Positions 12,035 to 23,655 are shown, numbered from the stretch's first letter. The stretch is 64,000 nucleotides of DNA from Elmis aenea (GCA_947652605.1 OX393582.1:10068544-10132543); one strand, 5' to 3'. Numbers and translations: made by a program. Notes: a model not told the origin generated them from the sequence alone.

Positions 12035-12329
12035 ATGGAACCGATAGCAATATATAGGTAGTCTTAGAAAATAAATCGCTGTTAATAAAACCTATCTACT
12101 TGTCTGCAGTTTCCTTAGCAAAGATGCTAAAATACTATAGCAATAGACACAAAATTTTAAAAATAAGTTTTTAACCGGTAATATGTCACTGCAATTTGGC
12201 GCTTGTTTATAATTACGCCTATAAGGGCGCATCTGATGCTCTGTGGTCTACAGGTGATTGTTAGGTTACCACAAGTGTCTAAAATAACGGTGGTCTATTT
12301 GAGGAGTCAGTGCAATCTTGGCAACCCTC
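12035..12329. mobile_element. pogo element terminal fragment
   Basis: About 290 bp align with 45963-46260, the non-coding 5' end of the pogo relic. Shared blocks include CAGTTTCCTTAG, ATAGACACAAAAT, AATATGTCACT, TTATAATTACGCC, GGTGATTGTTAGGT and GGTGGTC. The fragment ends at the same point (CCCTC then TA at 12330-12331), so this is the end of the element. The rest of that element is missing here. Confidence 0.7.
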
Positions 12330-14280
12330 TACAAAATGTGACAGTACATTTTTTTCTACAAATATGTCATGTCACACTATCCTTCTGTAGAAAATCAATA
12401 TAAGCATTAACTGTTGATCTGTATTATTGACAATATTAATACAGAGTAGCTTAACGCGTCCTTATGGCCCTGTCATCAATGTGTCAATTTGTGTCCATAT
12501 GTGTTAAACCCTTAATCAAACAGCGGTAATTATCGCAAGGATGACAACTTTTAATTAATGGATATATGACCACAGTGGAAATATGCAACAACCATTTTTA
12601 AATATAAATATTGCAGAAATTAGTTACATTTAGTTATTTAAAAATGTAAAAATCGTGATTCTTACCAAAAAAAAACACTGATTTTGTAATACTTTTTGAT
12701 GGGAATAAACCACGAGATACTTTTCTTTTAACATATATGTACCAATGTACCTATAATTAATCATGAGCCTTAATACAAAAATTGATAAATATTAAACTTC
12801 GTAAAAACCTAGACAAAAATTGATCTTTAAAAGTCAAAATTGGATCAGTTTTTACAAGGTTTTGTTAACTAACTTCTTCGTATTATAGTTCTCAAAATAA
12901 ACGAAATACATAGGTACCTACATGTTGTTTAAAGTAACGCGCTGGACATACGTTGGTATAAAGAATTAAATGAAAATTCATTTTGTTTTTTAGTCCAATT
13001 ACCGTAAATTTTCTGATAATCGTTTTCCTCTATTTAAATATTTTCATTGCGCATTTACGCGCATATTTATGTGATTTATTTTAAAATATTTACAGGTCGT
13101 ATGCAATTTATGACGCTAAACTCAATTGTTTTTGAATGATTTCGAACTCTACTGATTACGGCCACTTCAGTGCGTTGATTTATGCTTTTGTTTTTTTGTG
13201 CATTTGTTTGTTCCGTTGTCCGTGCTTTAAAATTATGTAACCAACTGAACTGAAAACCGTGCTTTGTTAAAGGAATAATTGGAAAAAATCAATGATTACT
13301 GTGTAGTTTTTTTCTATTTTGGAAAAAAGCGAAACACGAGAAGGTTGATTTAACGGCACAGTAGAGTCTGCAAACAGGTAATATAATGGGTTTTTAAAAC
13401 CCATAGCGTTTTATTTTATCATGACACGGCGCACACACAAAAATTACCTAAATAAAGATTTGACACAACTTTCTGGTCTATTTACAAAGCATTCGCTATT
13501 TTATGCGGTTTGTATTTGCAATTAACACTTCCTTGGAAAAAATTAGACTTATAATTCAGTTTTATTGTCTTTTTAAGGGTGCATTTGCATGGTTATTGAT
13601 TTTTAACAAGTTCTTTAATAAAACGTATGTAAAAAGACAATAAAAACTTCGATATATTTACTCTTTCTCTAAGTAAACGTTGTTCTTTAAGACTAATCTT
13701 AATATTAAATTATAGGGAAGTGTACAATTTAAACTTCGTTAAAGATCTAAAACTTGTTTAATATGGCTTTTCCACTTACTTAAACATAGTTTATATAAAA
13801 GTTGAAATAAGGTGGGGCGCCATCTTGGTAGAGAGCGGTTAGTCTTATTGTTAGCTACGTGAGTTAGGGTTTCATATAACGTACATAATAGCAACCTACA
13901 ACATTATTATGCAAATTTGTGCCGGTAACGTTAACTGCTAATACCAAACATCGTTATTTATAATAATTTCTTTCTGTTAAAATACTTGCGCATGCGAAAG
14001 ACAACTCGATTTAAGATTTTAAAGTTTTCAGGTAATGATAACTAATAAATAAGCTTATCTATTTTGATGTCTGCTACATTCATGGATTATAAAGTCAGAA
14101 ATTGCGAATTTTCATATTAGAGTTGTGTGGGGTGCCCCAAAAGATTTTATTTGTCTTAATGAATTTACGGGTCTTTTTAATTTTATTTTTCTTCATGCTT
14201 TTTATGCTGCATGTTGCTACATAAAACAGTTTTTGAACATTCCTCATCTTACATGTATATGAAAAAAGAATCTTTATAGT
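12330..14280. other. No gene recognised
   Basis: AT-rich DNA. GGCGCCATCTTGG at 13816-13828 resembles a YY1/Pho-type site but is isolated. No exon or repeat boundary was identified. Confidence 0.45.
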
Positions 14281-14980
14281 GTCCGACGGCCAAGCAGCGT
14301 TAAAAGCTCGTCAGGACTTGTTCTGAACTGCATACTGGCACTTAACTTGCTAGGAAGCAGGAATAATGTTAAACTGGTATGGTCCAGGGCACACTAATAT
14401 ACCAGGGAACGAGAAGGCAGATCGCCTAGCCAAAGTTGGCAGCGAGACACCTTTCTTCGGGCCAGAACCCGCAGTTGGTACATCCTATGGAACAGCTAAG
14501 CGGTGTCTTAATGACATATTAATACAGGGGCATTCTGCTCATTGGAAAAAACTAGCAGGACAAGCCAATTTTAAGGCTATCCTGTCAAAGGCCTCTAAAG
14601 AAAAGACAGAATAAATGCTCAGGATGAGCAGAGTAGAAATCAGAGCAGCCACAGGACTCGTCACAGAACACTGTGGGCTAAACAAACACTTCTACATAAT
14701 AGGGCTCTCAGAGAGCGATATATGCAGAGAATGTGGTGAAGAAGAAGAAACTCCTCTTCACGTAATATGCCAGTGTGAACACCTGATCAGCTTAGACTTC
14801 TAGGGATGGAAAAAGCAACCAAGAAGAGTTAAGAAAAACACCCTTTAAGAAATCCTGGAGTTTTTCAAAAACACAGGACTTGTTTAAGGGGCTATCACCA
14901 GAGGGTACAGTAGACCAATAGGTCGCAGTACAGAAACCCGAAAGGGGACCACCTCCGCGGAAATAATAATAATAATAAAT
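14281..14980 (+). pseudogene. I-like non-LTR retrotransposon, RNase H and 3' end
   Basis: A 5'-truncated retrotransposon tail. SDGQAALKA opens an RNase H-like domain and LNLLGSRNNVKLVW follows. A frameshift near 14385 leads into PGHTNIPGNEKADRLAK, the conserved C-terminal RNase H motif. After a stop at 14612-14614 come GLNKHFYIIGLSESDICREC and GEEEETPLHVICQCE, a Cys/His-bearing tail seen in such elements. EILEFFKNTGLV and a stop at about 14886 end the coding part. The 3' end is a (TAA)n run at 14962-14980, typical of I-clade elements. Several stops and shifts show it is dead. The clade assignment is inferred from RNase H plus the TAA tail. Confidence 0.88.
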
Positions 14981-16242
14981 ACATGTGTAGGTATGTAAGG
15001 TAAATAAAAAATTCACAAAAAAACGTCTAAAATTATTTGTTATACATAAATTTGTATAATAATGGACATACTATATTACCAGAATACAAATTTTCGATAA
15101 CAAACCTAAAACCAGGGTGTATTTTTGGACACTTTATGTAATGTTAATTTCTTGTTTATTATTATCATCATCGCATTTTTGATAATATTGTGTTTTTGTA
15201 AGGTAACTTATACCATACTCACTATTGTCGTTTAAAAGGCTAAAATTTGTAAAACTTAACTATGACAAATATTGCAGTTTTGTGAGCACTTCTTAAGCAC
15301 ACTTCACATAAAAGTGGTAAAACATCCACAACATTTTAATTTACAACAGTATTCTAGAATTTTAAATTCTTTTAAAACATATTTGAACCGATTTCTACTT
15401 GTTTTGACTCAAATTTTATTATAATTCATTTTTTGCCATATCAGTGAATATGAACCAACCTTAATTATAGGTTTAAGTCACAGGATATATGGTTGGCAAA
15501 CATACAGTACGTTGACACCACCATCAAGGAAACAATAAGTTATCGCTTTCCACCTTTGTTATTTTTTGTTGACCCTAGTCGTACGCCGAACCATGCAAAG
15601 TTAGCTATTCACTAGTTGATAATGTGCGAACATGTAATTACACCACTATGTTTTCTTTCAGATTTAGTTGTAGTATCAGATAAGCCAGTGTAATTGTTAT
15701 AATGATCCTCAAATATCGCACTGATGAATATTCATTTAAACAAAACATGCCCGCTTTCATGTAGTTCTTGCATTTGTGATATGCAGGTTCATTATTTGTC
15801 GGGGATTTTAGAGTTTCTCCTCTGTAATGCTGTTAATTTTACAACCAAATGATATCCTCCAACATTTCTTTTGCAACAAATCGTTTACCAAAAGGATATG
15901 AGCTAATAACATATTTTAGGGAGTGAAATATCACTTAATTAATACAATACCTAATGTTCGCTTTAACGTTGAATTTGTAAAAAATGTGTTAATAACTCTT
16001 TTTTTTTTGTTTCAGGTGAGTTCTAAAATAGACCTAGAGATAAGGGAAATCGTTGATAATTACCGAGGCTAGGCAAGTTTTATATTACAAAACATGAGAG
16101 TGCATCAAGTTCATTATAATAAATTGTAACAGTAATTTCAAAACTGTTTTACATCACTATTTTTACATCTATTAAGATTTGTCGACATATTACAAGACGA
16201 GTGATTATTTGTAGAACTTTTATACCACAAAACAATCTAAAG
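14981..16242. other. No gene recognised; contains a candidate splice site
   Basis: AT-rich sequence without coding signature. The notable feature is the joined splice-site motif at 15996-16021. Confidence 0.5.
15996..16021 (+). promoter_or_regulatory. Candidate recursive splice site (AG/GT)
   Basis: A pyrimidine tract (CTCTTTTTTTTTTGTTTC) runs directly into CAG, followed with no gap by GTGAGT (junction 16015/16016). A strong 3' splice site fused to a strong 5' splice site is the signature of ratchet points in long insect introns. Among the CAG|GT occurrences checked by eye on both strands, this was the only one with both halves strong. It implies a long + strand intron across this region, which the sequence alone does not prove. 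Confidence 0.4.
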
Positions 16243-17883
16243 CAGGCCTTCCCAATCTGTGGTACGCGTACCGGTACCGGTACGCGAATGTCAAGCTACC
16301 GGTACGCGATAAGCAAATGAAATAATAATTTTTTTAATTTTTTTTATATAGCATCTATGTTATGTGATGATATCACATGCGTGTAGAAGAAGAAGAAGAT
16401 AGTGACAGATTTGTAGACACATTTAAAATAATTATCGGTTTATATCGGGTGATCGAAAATGATTGATGTCCGCTAATTTCAGACCGAAAATAAAACAACC
16501 AATCATTGCTTAATTTTAAGTCTGATGTTCGCCTTAAACTGATCAAAATTGAACTAGATATTTCTACACTGATAAAAAGTAAATAGGCGCAACCCTCACA
16601 TTAATTACAATAATTAGAATTATTATTATATCCATGCAGGGTGTTTCTTAAACACTGCAAAAAAAATCAGACGGTGATTCCTTATCGAAAATTAAGGGGG
16701 GTCTTTCATATAATTTTTTTTAAATTAGATGTCTCTTTTCGAAGTTACACCCCCCTAAAGAGGAGCGTAAAATTAGGTTTTTATTTTATTTCTCAAATTT
16801 GGATAAATGTAGAAGAATGATATTTGGTAGATGTTTTATCCTTACAATTAGTAAAAGGTTTCCCATAGTAATATTTTCAATCATCTCCCACCTTCACAGG
16901 GGGCTGAAAAGTGAAAAGTGCGACCCCTGTTTTTTTTTTTCAGAACTTTTTGGTAGGTTGAACTTTTGCAATTTTAAACTTTTTTTTTGGAAGATTGATT
17001 TATCTACAAACTTTTTCTGTTCTTTAGTTGTTCTCGTAAAACCTACCGTTTTTAAGTAAAAAATAAAACAAGTCAACATGATCCATCAAATAGGTATTTC
17101 AAGATAAAACGACTCATTTTGGTGGTTGCCATTGCCATAGTTTGTTTTATTTTGTTACTCAAAAGCGGTAAGTTTTACGAGAACAACTAAAGAACAAAAA
17201 ATTTTCTAAATAAATTAATTTAAAAAAAAAAAATTGCAAAATTTTAACTACCTACTAAAAAGTTCTGATAAAAAAACCAACAGGGGTCGCACTTTTCAGC
17301 CCCCTGTAAAGGTGGCAGATGATCGAAAATATTACTATGGGAAACCTTTTACTAAGTATAAAACATCCACCAAATATCATTCTTCTACATTTATCCAAAT
17401 TTGAGATATAAAATAAAGCACCCTCCTTTATTTAACTCAGAAAGGAGACAGCTAAGGAAAAAAAATTATATGAAAGACCCCCCTTAATTTTCGATAAGGA
17501 ATCACCATCTAAATTTTTTCGCAATATTTAAGAAACACCCTGTATATGATACACATGCATTTATATTTAGTGTAATAAAAGTATTTACGAATTAAATTGT
17601 TTTTATTACAATTGTATCTACATATAGCATTGCATTCTGTTTCCAAAATATTTACCTAAAAAAAGGTCATCAGTTGGGAATTTAGGAAAGTTTTATGGTA
17701 GGATTAGTCTTTTTTTTTGCTCGACAAAATAATTGAGAGACAAGCGACAAAAAAAAGTCATCACTTGAGAATTCAGGAATTTTTTTTTTGGACCCGTTTT
17801 TCCAAAAATAATTAGTTACTGGTACGCCACCATATTGTCTACTACAAACCGGTACAATATCTTATAAAGATTGGGAACCTCTG
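16243..17883. mobile_element. Non-autonomous hAT, GGTACGCG subterminal repeats
   Basis: Left end CAGGCCTTCCCAATCTGTGG; right end TTGGGAACCTCTG (inverted CAGAGGTTCCCAA). A perfect 8-bp duplication ATCTAAAG flanks it (16235-16242 and 17884-17891) and fits nTnnnnAn. Subterminal ACCGGTACGCG motifs are clustered at 16261-16309 and 17819-17853. About 905 bp of its length is the foldback at 16637-17542; without it the element is about 735 bp and non-coding. Confidence 0.92.
16637..17542. mobile_element. Foldback element, CAGGGTGTTTCTTAA ends, nested in hAT
   Basis: Long inverted arms (about 16637-17069 and 17143-17542) with a loop of about 70 bp. The ends are CAGGGTGTTTCTTAA; TA follows on the right, while the left flank is TG, probably a mutated TA. 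Partial or deleted relatives are at 19780, 28274 and 55722, so this is the most complete copy of its family here. Open frames within the arms on both strands are shadows of the inverted sequence. Confidence 0.9.
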
Positions 17884-17891
17884 ATCTAAAG

Positions 17892-18100
17892 CATTGGTCC
17901 GCAACCCTTTATTTACCGCGTACCATAAAAAACAACTCAAACTTTTTTGTACCACCACCATATAAAGAAATAATACTTCCGCGACATATGATGTTGTAAT
18001 GAATGAGCCGTCTAGTCCAGCATATATATATTTTGCGTACTACCTACTTCCAAAGTACCACTGCACTGGTGGTACGCGCACCAGCGGTTAAGAACCGCTG
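17892..18100. mobile_element. Short hAT MITE next to the first hAT
   Basis: A 209-bp element: left CATTGGTCCGCAACCC, right GGTTAAGAACCGCTG (inverted CAGCGGTTCTTAACC). It is flanked by ATCTAAAG on both sides (17884-17891, shared with the neighbour, and 18101-18108). Its interior is rich in GGTACGCG/GTACCA motifs like the neighbour, so the two are probably related families. Confidence 0.9.
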
Positions 18101-18108
18101 ATCTAAAG

Positions 18109-18709
18109 TAACTAACGGTTCATGCATCGTTTTGTCTACTCATTGCTAATTGTAATTTGTAAGGTGAGTCTATGCGTTTACCAAATAATCTTCAAAATAT
18201 AACATTTTTGAGACAAATCTCCTAAGACTCAAATTCAAACTAAATCCTTAATAGACGACACTTTAAAACTTTAAGCGCACTTTTATTTTACCAATAAATC
18301 TTTTAATACTCCATAAATCTGGTCTTACTGCGAGAAAATTTCCGCTATTTTGTGGACCCTTCCAAAGATGTGTTAGAAAGCACCGACTATCGCACCCACC
18401 TAGCACTCTTGATTTAGCCTCATTGGATGCTTACACATTTGGGCTCGCAGGAAAAGTATTGCAAGAGAAGCACTTTATCGAGCAGGGGATTGTTGGGGGG
18501 ACACGATAAAGACTTTTATGTTGAATGCACGCGTATGGTGGGATAAGTTCTGTGATGCACGCATAGTTTTGTAGGAAAAAATGCATCGTCTTTAGTTCAG
18601 CAATTACCGATTTTGTTTCCATTTAGTTTTTGTTAAGGATGAGAATAGAATAAACACTTTAAAAAAGCAAAATACAGAAGTCGATCGATTTCTTTTTTAA
18701 ACGGAAATG
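18109..18709. other. No gene recognised
   Basis: Less AT-rich than usual at 18380-18580 (for example GGGGATTGTTGGGGGGACAC). A 63-codon minus-strand frame (18431-18622) matches no family I know. The segment from about 18633 resembles the end of the satellite unit (AGGATGAGAATAGAAT), linking it to repeat X. Confidence 0.4.
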
Positions 18710-19010
18710 GGAAAGTTTAAATTGACACAAACTAGTTAAGGCTGTGAATGTCCAATTTTTACCTGCAAAAAATACTTGACTGGATAAGGTTTATAGACAG
18801 CGCACGAATACAAAACGCATGATTCGTCTGATGCACGGTAGGGTTAGTTCTGTAGTCAGTCAAATCTTACCCCGTTTTAACATTTGAAAGTTTTCAAAAG
18901 CCTATAGTGCCTTTATTTTGAAGTTTTTAAGGTCAAGGTTTGTAGAAATATGGCGCTAATGTTAAAACTTGACTAATTAGTAATTTTGCTTTGTTTAATT
19001 AACCCTAGTA
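18710..19010. repeat. Dispersed repeat X, copy B
   Basis: Second copy of the repeat at 5283-5330/6158-6385. It reads through the hAT target (CTGTGAATGTCC at about 18743-18754) without any insertion, so it preserves the empty-site arrangement. It shares ACACAAACTAGTT, AAAGTTTTCAAAAGCC and AAGGTCAAGG with copy A. Confidence 0.8.
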
Positions 19011-19219
19011 AATAAGAAATTAATAGTTACAAAGTCGATGTATAACGAGGGGTGTTTTGCAGATCAGTTTGGCACGAATTAGCTCCGTAGTGGAGGCTAA
19101 CTTATCCATAATATTTTAATGTAATTTCCGTTTTTTAGGATTATCGAATATCTCCCGTGTATTGAGCACAATTTTTGCAAAATTTGGCGTGTAATACGCA
19201 AGTACAAAAAAAAGATATA

Positions 19220-19356
19220 ATTTTTGATATCGAAAATAAACTACATCTGTAGAGTTTCTTTCAAATATAAGCTTGAAGATGGAACGAAAATTTTTGATAT
19301 CGAAAATAAACTACATCTGTACAGTTTCTTTCAAAAAGCTTGAAGATGGAACGAAA
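19220..19356. repeat. Two-copy tandem duplication, 70-bp unit
   Basis: ATTTTTGATATCGAAAATAA starts at 19220 and again at 19290. The units match through CTACATCTGT, GTTTCTTTCAAA and GCTTGAAGATGGAACGAAA. The second unit lacks a few bases, so the copies have begun to diverge. Confidence 0.9.
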
Positions 19357-19779
19357 TTTAATGTGTTGTATTTTATTTATTGCGTACCTATTTCTGTTAT
19401 TATTCTTTCAGTTTTTAACAAATGTTCCATCACATAAAATGTTAAAAATTATGGTTCGTATTATAAACAAATTTCCATGTTACCAGAAAATTTGGGGATA
19501 AAACCATGCGTATTATACCCCAGATTTTACGGTTTAGGTATATTTATAAGCAGATATGTCATTCACTAAAAATATGTAAATTTGATAATATATTTTTCAT
19601 ATTAAAATTGCATGGTTATTACAAAATTATAATGAGTTCATCTTTTACATTAAACATTTAACACTCCTAGTATGTAGTAGGTATACGATTACTGTAGGTA
19701 TTATATATCTTTAAGTAAAATACCAAATATAAGTCGCTTATAACGGGGGTCGGTTACAACCTCGCAAACCTGCGTTATA

Positions 19780-20168
19780 CAGGGTGTTTCTTAAGTATTG
19801 CAAAAACAATCGGGAGGTAATTCCTTATTGAAAATTAAAGGTAGTCTTCCATATAATTTTTTTTTCGTTAGACGTCTTCTTTCGGAGTTACACCCCCCTA
19901 AAGGGGAGCGGTAAAATTAGGTTTTTATTTTATTTCCCAAATTTAAATAAATATAGGAAAATTATATTTGGTAGATGTTTGTATGCTTATTAAAAGGTTT
20001 CCCTTAATAATATTTTCAATAATCTCCCACCTTCACAGGGGGCTGAAATGTGCGATCCCTGTTGGTTTTTTTATCAGAACTTTTTGATGGGTTGAAATTT
20101 TGCAATTAAAAAAATATTTTTTGAAATCTTGATTTATTTAAAAACTTTTTTTATTCTTTAGTTTTCTC
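19780..20168. mobile_element. Foldback element, left arm only
   Basis: Begins CAGGGTGTTTCTTAAG after TA and follows the left arm of the element at 16637 for about 390 bp. It breaks off after ATTCTTTAGTTTTCTC, where GAGTCGG-bearing sequence starts. No right arm is present, so it is a truncated or rearranged copy. Confidence 0.85.
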
Positions 20169-20177
20169 TTTTTCTCG

Positions 20178-20259
20178 AGTATGAAGTAGGAGTCGGTCGT
20201 AAAAAATACCGAGGCAGGAGTTGGGAGTCGGTTATTTTTCTGCCGACTCCCCATCCCTG
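20178..20259. mobile_element. hAT-type end with GAGTCGG repeats
   Basis: The right end reads CCGACTCCCCATCCCTG (inverted CAGGGATGGGGAGTCGG), identical to the terminal-like motif in each unit of the 2673-5298 satellite. Subterminal GGAGTCGG/GGGAGTCGG motifs precede it. The left end is missing: the fragment is joined to the half foldback, and no 8-bp duplication is visible. Confidence 0.7.
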
Positions 20260-22159
20260 GTATTTTTATGTCTAATTATAGTATTTAGTACGAATATAAA
20301 CTGTCCTGAAGTGTATTTGCATAGGAACATAAAATTGCTGTATTTGCATCATTAATAAAGCAATTTATTGAGTATAAAATGAAATTAAAACGACAAGCAA
20401 GTATTAATTTTATTTTAGAACTTAACGTAGTACGCCAACAATATAAAGTTGTTTACATTTCATACAATAAACGTGTTAACGACGGTATTTGAAAACTGTT
20501 TCATGTAAATTGCTTCATAATAAACTCGTTTCAAGAGGCAATAAAACAAATCGAACATTGTTTCTTTAATTACGTTGAATTTGGAACAATTAATTTTGCT
20601 CGATACCTATAAAATAGTGACCAAACACGCTGCAATTTTAATTAATTGCAAATCAGCACTTTTAATGTAGTTGTTACTTCATTTCATACTACATTTTTTT
20701 ACCTTGCATTAGTCTGTAAGGATTAATATATGAATTTTTATTTTCTAGAATCGTAACAGATTGCTTGTTTTTACTTATACATATATTAATAACTATCAGC
20801 TTCTTATTTACATGTAAACTGTAATTATGTAATGTGATTGACCAGTAAATCACTTTTTATTTGCGCGGAATAGGAAACCTTTACTCTATTTTTCGTGAAA
20901 CATCGAGTGGTAAGCCGCTGACAGCGTGAGATTATGTGATTACTATTTTACGCTACATTGCCCCAACTAAAACTACTTATTGACTTCCTGAATCTTTCAT
21001 GGACAGTGCGACGGGGGACTTTCAACAGCTTAATAGCACTAGTGGCTAGAAGATTTCTTAGCTATTCTACAACTATATAAAACAATATTATGTAATTTTA
21101 CTGGTGCTTTAAGAAAAAATGTCTCGAGCTTAAATTAATATGTAAAGGGGCTTTCAAAAAAGTTGTAAGATGATCCAATGAGAAGCACACTTTGTGGTTT
21201 ACATCTTCAGAAAAATTAAGTATAAAGTTTTAAAATCGAAAATGTAATTTTTTTCATTTTCATTTAATTTATGTTTTTTTCTTTATCTTAAACTTAAACT
21301 TATATAATCATAGGCAGTTCATGGAAGAGTTATACTTCTTTTTCAGTACCTTTCTTCTAAGTTTTCTTTGGCTACTTTGATTAATCTAAAGTTAGCTTGC
21401 TTCATAAGAATGTTTCTCGCAGAATATAGGTACCTTTAAGTGTTGTATTTGCAGATACAATGTGTCATTTAAAAGAAAAAAATCTGCTCAAATTTTTTTC
21501 ATTTCAGAAGTTCAAACGTGTTTTAATGCAAAGTTAGGTAATGTGGAGTACTTTACCAACATCCAAAATTACAGTTTTGTGGCAGAACATTTTCTGATTT
21601 TCGTGTTTTTAAATCACGAAATTATTTTTAATACCTAAGGGTAAAAACTTTCACTAATAGTCTCCATGTAGGTAAAGAAACGGAAACTCATACAAAATAC
21701 ATTTAGCAAAGTTGCAAAAAATTACTAATATAAATATAAACATAAAATTCACATAAATTCGAAAAAAACGTAACACTATACTTCAGCTTAAAATTTAGTA
21801 AAGAAAACGGAAAAATATTAGTTGATGCTTTAAATTTATATTTTTGTTGCTTGTTTTCATGAACAAAAAGCGTACATTACTGTAACTTTCTTCAAAGGTA
21901 CATTGCCTTGCCTAGACACGACTCCAAATATAATATAAATGATAAAGGATTTTTTATACAAGTCAAATTGCACTAATTATCACCCACTTAGGCCAGTCGC
22001 GCACGACCAATATTTTTATAATGTACTTAAAAACCTCCCAACAATAATTGTATTCACATACGGATAATGAAAAATCATCATTACACACAGTTTCAGCTAC
22101 CCTATGATTTGGAAGTTCTCCTACCATTGTTCGAAACTTTTGTACATCTCAATTGAGTA
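20260..22159. other. No gene recognised
   Basis: AT-rich, low-complexity DNA with no exon, RNA gene or element boundary that I could support. Confidence 0.5.
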
Positions 22160-22778
22160 GTTGGGTGCAAAAAGGGCACTTCTCAGCAAACATCACTTTG
22201 AGATATGGCGATCTAAACTTTTAACTTAACAGGTAAATTCTTATTCCTTTATAATGGCAGCAGTGAATTAAAGATTCTTAACATATAGTTATACAGTTTC
22301 TCTTGTTGGTAAGACCCCCACCTAATTTTAAATATATTAATATTGATGTAACAGTTAACATGTAAAGTGCCTTTTTTGCATAAAATGTCTAAAGCAGGGT
22401 CTTAACAAGTTGATTAGTATTAGGTTGATGCTTAATTATCCGCCGTTTTTTCGCGACCTTTGGTTATTCGAATTTGTCGTCTACCAAGTAAATGGTAAGC
22501 AGTAATCGACGTTGATGGTGACTACTCCCCTAAAAGATACCTAATTGTACATACCGTTTTGAGTTTTTTTTCGTTTTTGATTATGTTACAATATAATTTA
22601 TGTGATATTATAATTTTTTAAAAACGGCGGATAATTATGCATCAACGTAATAGTTTATATAACAGTAAAAATAGCGGAATTACGACACCGTTAGTACATA
22701 AAGTAAAGTCCATTCTATATAGAACAACATTTTACTAAAAAAGAGTATTTTTCGAGAAGTGCCCTTTTTGCACCCAAC
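22160..22778. mobile_element. TA-flanked MITE with 25-bp perfect terminal repeats
   Basis: Both ends begin GTTGGGTGCAAAAAGGGCA and are perfect inverted repeats for 25 bp, with TA on each side (22158-22159 and 22779-22780). The interior is non-coding and interrupted by the MITE at 22423-22647. Fits a Tc1/mariner- or pogo-type non-autonomous element; perfect ends suggest fairly recent mobility. Confidence 0.9.
22423..22647. mobile_element. Nested TA-flanked MITE
   Basis: Inverted ends GGTTGATGCTTAATTATCCG and its near-inverse (rc of 22620-22647, starting CGTTGATGCATAATTATCCG) share CGCCGTTTTT. TA borders both sides (22421-22422 and 22648-22649). It sits inside the MITE at 22160-22778 and is therefore younger. 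Confidence 0.85.
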
Positions 22779-22780
22779 TA

Positions 22781-23655
22781 GGTACTTAATTTATAAATAA
22801 TCAGACGAATGTTATTGCTATGCGACGATTGGTTAATATAGACAGGGATTTTTGCCTCAAACCAAATGTTTGCAACGGAAGTGAAAAATTCCTTTTACAA
22901 TAGACTTTAAAACTGCATGGAATTGAATGCCTAAAACAAATGAAATATTTTAAAATTTTATTGAATGTTTGGTACCCTATAATAAATTGTATTATTTGGA
23001 ATTTCTGTTGTTACAAGGGGGCGGGTTTTAGTGTAGCCAGGTCGACTGGCCTGTTTTACCCTCTAACTTCGATAAGAATTCTTTTTTTATGTGAATTTTT
23101 CATTGGGACCAGCGCTAGTGCTAGCACTGATTATTATATCTACTGTTGCTTCATTACCCCAAGATTTTAATTTTTACCCCATTTGGGTGAGAAGACTAAA
23201 AGTGCCGCCCGGGAAGGACCGCCCCCCATTCCCTGCTATGCCACTGTCTGTACCTTATCATAAAGTTATTTTAAGGTCTTTATCTATCTTTATTTATGAA
23301 AATTACTCTTTTTGGTGCATTTAAAAAGAAAACGGTTAGACAACTTATTTAGTCGTTAATCTTCTTCATTTTCCAACAACCTTAAGGTTACATTAATTGC
23401 AGCAAAGTTGACGTTGATGTCTTAATACTATTTTTAATGTTGTAGCACTATACTTAAATGAAAGTGTTATATCCTCAAAGTGTTAATGCAAATTACAATT
23501 TAATGTTGTGCAGATCGTAAAGATGGTGCCTTTGATAACTTTTAATATATCTTCGTCACGATACCGTTTGTGCCAACTATAATTATCGCTGAGGATAGTA
23601 TTTATTAAAAACATGAGAAGATTTGCGAATTTTGATTCCGAGAAAAACTTTATTA
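22781..23655. other. No gene recognised; GC-richer segment
   Basis: 23025-23250 is less AT-rich than its surroundings (GCCCGGGAAGGACC, CCCCCCATTCCC). An open frame over 23091-23324 starts with a hydrophobic run like a signal peptide, but it has no in-frame ATG and a stop lies just upstream, so it is not called as a gene. Confidence 0.4.

Noticed and set aside
13816..13828. GGCGCCATCTTGG as a YY1/Pho or insulator site
   Set aside because: A single short motif with no supporting cluster, so chance cannot be excluded.
16799..17079. Overlapping + and - open frames of 61-86 codons
   Set aside because: They lie in the inverted arm of the foldback element; the same sequence appears on the other arm. 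No transposase motifs.
18770..18790. Minus-strand TTTTTTGCAG|GTAAAA as a second ratchet site
   Set aside because: Weak donor half, located inside dispersed repeat X, and not matched in the other copy.
23091..23324. Frame beginning with a signal-peptide-like hydrophobic run (FSLGPALVLALIIISTVAS)
   Set aside because: The first codon is GTG, no in-frame ATG exists, and a TAA lies 16 bp upstream (23073-23075). No convincing 3' splice site supports an upstream exon.
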